Assembly (NCBI GenBank): GCA_026874595.1
Contig: CM049314.1
Coordinates: forward strand, 2,939,318-3,003,317
Direction: 5' to 3'
DNA: 64,000 nt
Source: Sipunculus nudus
Taxonomy: Eukaryota > Annelida > Sipuncula > Golfingiida > Sipunculidae
Shown here: positions 61,221-64,000 of the stretch, one piece after another
Layout of the letters: each line of letters starts with the position of its first letter
Numbering within the stretch: position 1 is the first letter of the stretch
Position numbers and translations under genes: made by a program
The notes under the pieces: model-generated
Told to the model about the DNA's origin: nothing
What the model saw: the letters and a program-made list of their open reading frames with translations, nothing else
Databases searched by the model: none

Positions 61221-63360
61221 TTAAATTCTATGCATGCCACACATACCAGAGGCCAAAGCGAGGCCAATGGGGAATAACAAAGACACGTGCTTACTTGTCA
61301 CAGCAGTAACACATGTGCTGATACAGTTTAGCTCAGCAAGGCAGGTCGTGTCACAGCCTATTCTGTTCTCTCATCCTACTCATTTACTAATTGGACATCA
61401 GATGTGATTTTTCATTAGTTTTCATAAGTGATCCAGGTAGAAAGAAACAGTGGAAATTACTAATTAATTCATACATCTGGACGAGGGACTCTTTGTGATT
61501 GTGTGTTCATATGTTCCTGGTTTGGTCTGCTGTTTGTTATATTTGTTCATAGAATTAAGTAAATGAACAACCATTTTAGAACAATGATTTTTAATGATCT
61601 GTATCAATTTATAAAGGCACATATTAAAATATCATTTTTACATTGTCCATGCCCTCATTTGGTTTTGCCTTACCTTTATTATGTACGTGTCAATATATTT
61701 TAAAATACTGTGCTGTTTCACAAAATCTGTTTCCATACACATGCAATTAATTGTACTTTATTATAATAAATAAATAACATAAATAAATAATGATAGAAGA
61801 CTACCAACATATTTAACTTGATGGTGACATTTAGCAAAGATCTGCATATAGTTTTTACCAGCCAAGCATTGATCCCCTTACTGGTTTATAGATAATAGAT
61901 ACATTGGTATGTCTCAATTGGTTGAAGGGGCTTATATTTTGTATTACCAAAACTTAATGTCATCATTTCCTCATTTTTACTTGAGGCCCTCTAAGATGGC
62001 ATCTGTGGATAGCTTTAAGGCCCTTAAATTACATGATTGCGAAACAATTATAGATATATCCCCAAATGACCGGCCTAGACCCACTGCAATTTAAAGAATA
62101 TTTAACTCATGCAATTCTTGTGTCACCGTTTCCATTGTTTGTCAATGCAGTTTATGTCTACAGCTGTAGGACACGCCGTCAGTATATTTTAACTCTTTAT
62201 TCATAACAAATATGAAGTTTTAGTATATGACACATTACTTTTCATATTCGATTTATAAAGAATTTTTGAAGTAACTAACCTGAGTTAAAAGGTGTGGAGC
62301 TGGTGAAGTGTTGAGCATTAATTAAAATGAATATATTATTCCATAATTCATACCTTACATATTTTTATATTTTTTTCTCAAATTATGTAAAGTCTTGCGG
62401 GAAAAAGGTATCATTTATAAAATTCTGTTTCTGCCCATGCACTAATATAATCCTTGCCATGCCCAGGAACTTACGATATCACTATCTAATGAGGAGCGAT
62501 ATATTTTTTTAAAATGACCTGTGACATAGTGTTTCACTTGAAAGCTATGTGTTGGTTATGCCACTAAAAATACAGAGTATTTTCTATTGGTGCCAGATAC
62601 AGCATACCTACATCTATATTTTTAATAGGCTTGTGAATAGAAAACATTTCATAATTTCATTTCAGAACACTTTTAACAATCACAGAGGCAGACATGTTTC
62701 ATTTATGCTTTATTAGTCTTCATTAAGTTAATGACTTTATAATGGCAGTATAAGCAGCGTACTGCCGAAAGTGTTTTGGTGTGTGTGTCTCTTGGTGCCT
62801 ACTGTACATGAAACAAGAAACTTAGTATTAATGTACACAATCAGAGGAACCATGCACAGACCACCTCATTCTGTGCCGTCTGGAATGTGTATCAGTCAGC
62901 ACCTGTGCCCGACACTTGTATATCTTGATATTTTAATTGACCTCGGGTAATTAATGGCATCCTGTGGTTTAATTCATAGCTAGCATAGACCGTAGAGCCA
63001 AGTAGATGTGAGCCCAATTAAGGGTCTTTAACTTTATTATGTTAAGAGTCACTGGAAAGTACCTCCCTTACAAGTCGGGTTCTCATTGTGCTCATAGCAG
63101 CAGATTCCTTTGGATTTACACTTCTTTCCAGATGTTTTTAACAAAATTTGTTTGTAAGAATCCACAAATTTGAAGTGGATAAATGGAACCACTGACAGGT
63201 CTGTGTTGCTGTACATAGCCATGGTGAGTGAGCACATGCTCCCTGTTATTCCCAGTAAGCCTCGCTTTCGCTAGCTGATTAATTATTCATGAGGAATATT
63301 AAGAATTCCCTATAGCATAAGCTCACAGATTCGCTAATAATCTATTTCGAGATATAACTG
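61221..63360. other. AT-rich region, two unproven short frames
   Basis: 61909-62094 (+) ends with SKMASVDSFKALKLHDCE and reads like protein, but I see no splice context or known family. 63049-63237 (-) encodes a Cys/Lys-rich tail (KKCKSKGICCYEHNE) likewise unplaced. Neither is called as a gene. Confidence 0.35.
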
Positions 63361-64000
63361 TAAGACATAAGATTTAATGGTTTAAAAAAGATTCTTTTAA
63401 AATTGTGGCCTGTAGAATTCTATTAGTGAGACGGAAGAACAAACAAGCAGGCGAATTTGAGGACAACTGACAAACAAACAGACATACTGACAAAGGGACA
63501 CACGATGAAGACAAGATGACTTAACCAGGTCATGGGGAAGACTCAGAGGAAGAAAATAAGGTATAGTTTATGTAATTGAGGTTTCCAGTTTTGGAGATAT
63601 GGCCAAATAATGATATATTGGGGATGTTCGACTGCAGCGCCCTCTAGTGGACATATCCTGGAGACGACAGATGCGTTTCGTGATATTAGTGAATGGCATA
63701 AGATGTAATCGTTTCAAAAGGATTCCTAAAAAAATCTGGCTTGTTGATTGCTATATGTGAGATGCAAGAACCAGCAAGTAGGCGAATTTGAAGATAACTG
63801 ACAAACAGACAGACATACTGACAAAGTAACACAAGATGGACACCAGATGACGTTACCATATTTTGCAGAATGCCAAGAGAAAGAAAATAAGTTACTGTTT
63901 GTGTAACATAGGTTTACTCTTACGGAAATATGTCCAAAAACTGATTTGTTTGGATGTGTCTTGTGCAACGCCCCCTAGCAGCCATATCCGGAAAATGAAA
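63361..64000 (+). repeat. Two more units of the CTCF-motif repeat family
   Basis: Two diverged units of about 320 bases: each has CAAGCAGGCGAATTTGA-like sequence, GACAACTGACAAACA, ACAGACATACTGACAAAG, AGGAAGAAAATAAG-like sequence, a GG(A/T)TTTNC block, an A(G)ATATGGCC block and a GCGCCCTCTAG-type string. The same phrases occur at 60460-60590. The second unit runs off the window. Confidence 0.7.

Noticed and set aside
61909-62094. Possible coding exon ending HDCETIIDISPNDRPRP
   Set aside because: Protein-like text, but no family match, splice partner or start context could be supported.
63049-63237. Possible minus-strand Cys/Lys-rich exon
   Set aside because: Single short frame without splice context or recognised motif.

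Overview
The window is animal nuclear DNA: AT-rich, with genes split by GT-AG introns, dense (AT)n and poly-G/poly-C tracts, and retrotransposon debris. The protein families are a rhodopsin-like receptor, LRR-Ig membrane proteins and an SLC16-type transporter. Together with bivalve-like tetranucleotide-plus-148-bp tandem repeats they suggest a marine invertebrate, most likely a mollusc. That assignment is an inference. No rRNA, tRNA, CRISPR or bacterial-type operon was seen.

Layout. 1-400: end of a poly-C repeat and a decayed reverse transcriptase piece. 2173-6030 (+): a four-exon seven-transmembrane receptor that can be rebuilt in one frame from signal peptide to stop; it has a cysteine-rich ectodomain I do not recognise. 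6.6-14 kb: repeats, including an LTR inserted in an AT array. 14575-18354 (-) and 30364-32987 (+): two paralogous LRR-Ig single-pass membrane proteins, arranged head to head about 12 kb apart, with the same intron phases; both lack their first exon. The gap between them holds a 1.6 kb tandem segmental duplication and more repeats. 33-41 kb: mostly non-coding, with a second LTR and a perfect-length 7 x 41 bp minisatellite. 41326-53762 (-): six exons of a monocarboxylate-transporter-like gene with a 9.5 kb intron full of LINE debris; the exon for TM5-TM6 is absent and one exon junction lacks a usable donor. 53.9-64 kb: a fourth LTR just upstream of the transporter, a cluster of a short TATC-GGGGACC motif, and a long repeat field carrying CTCF-like motifs.

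The receptor and the LRR-Ig pair are surface proteins with signal peptides or signal-like leaders. Their closeness may be chance; nothing in the sequence ties them into one pathway. Exon limits come from reading splice sites and phase by eye; no transcript or database search was available.
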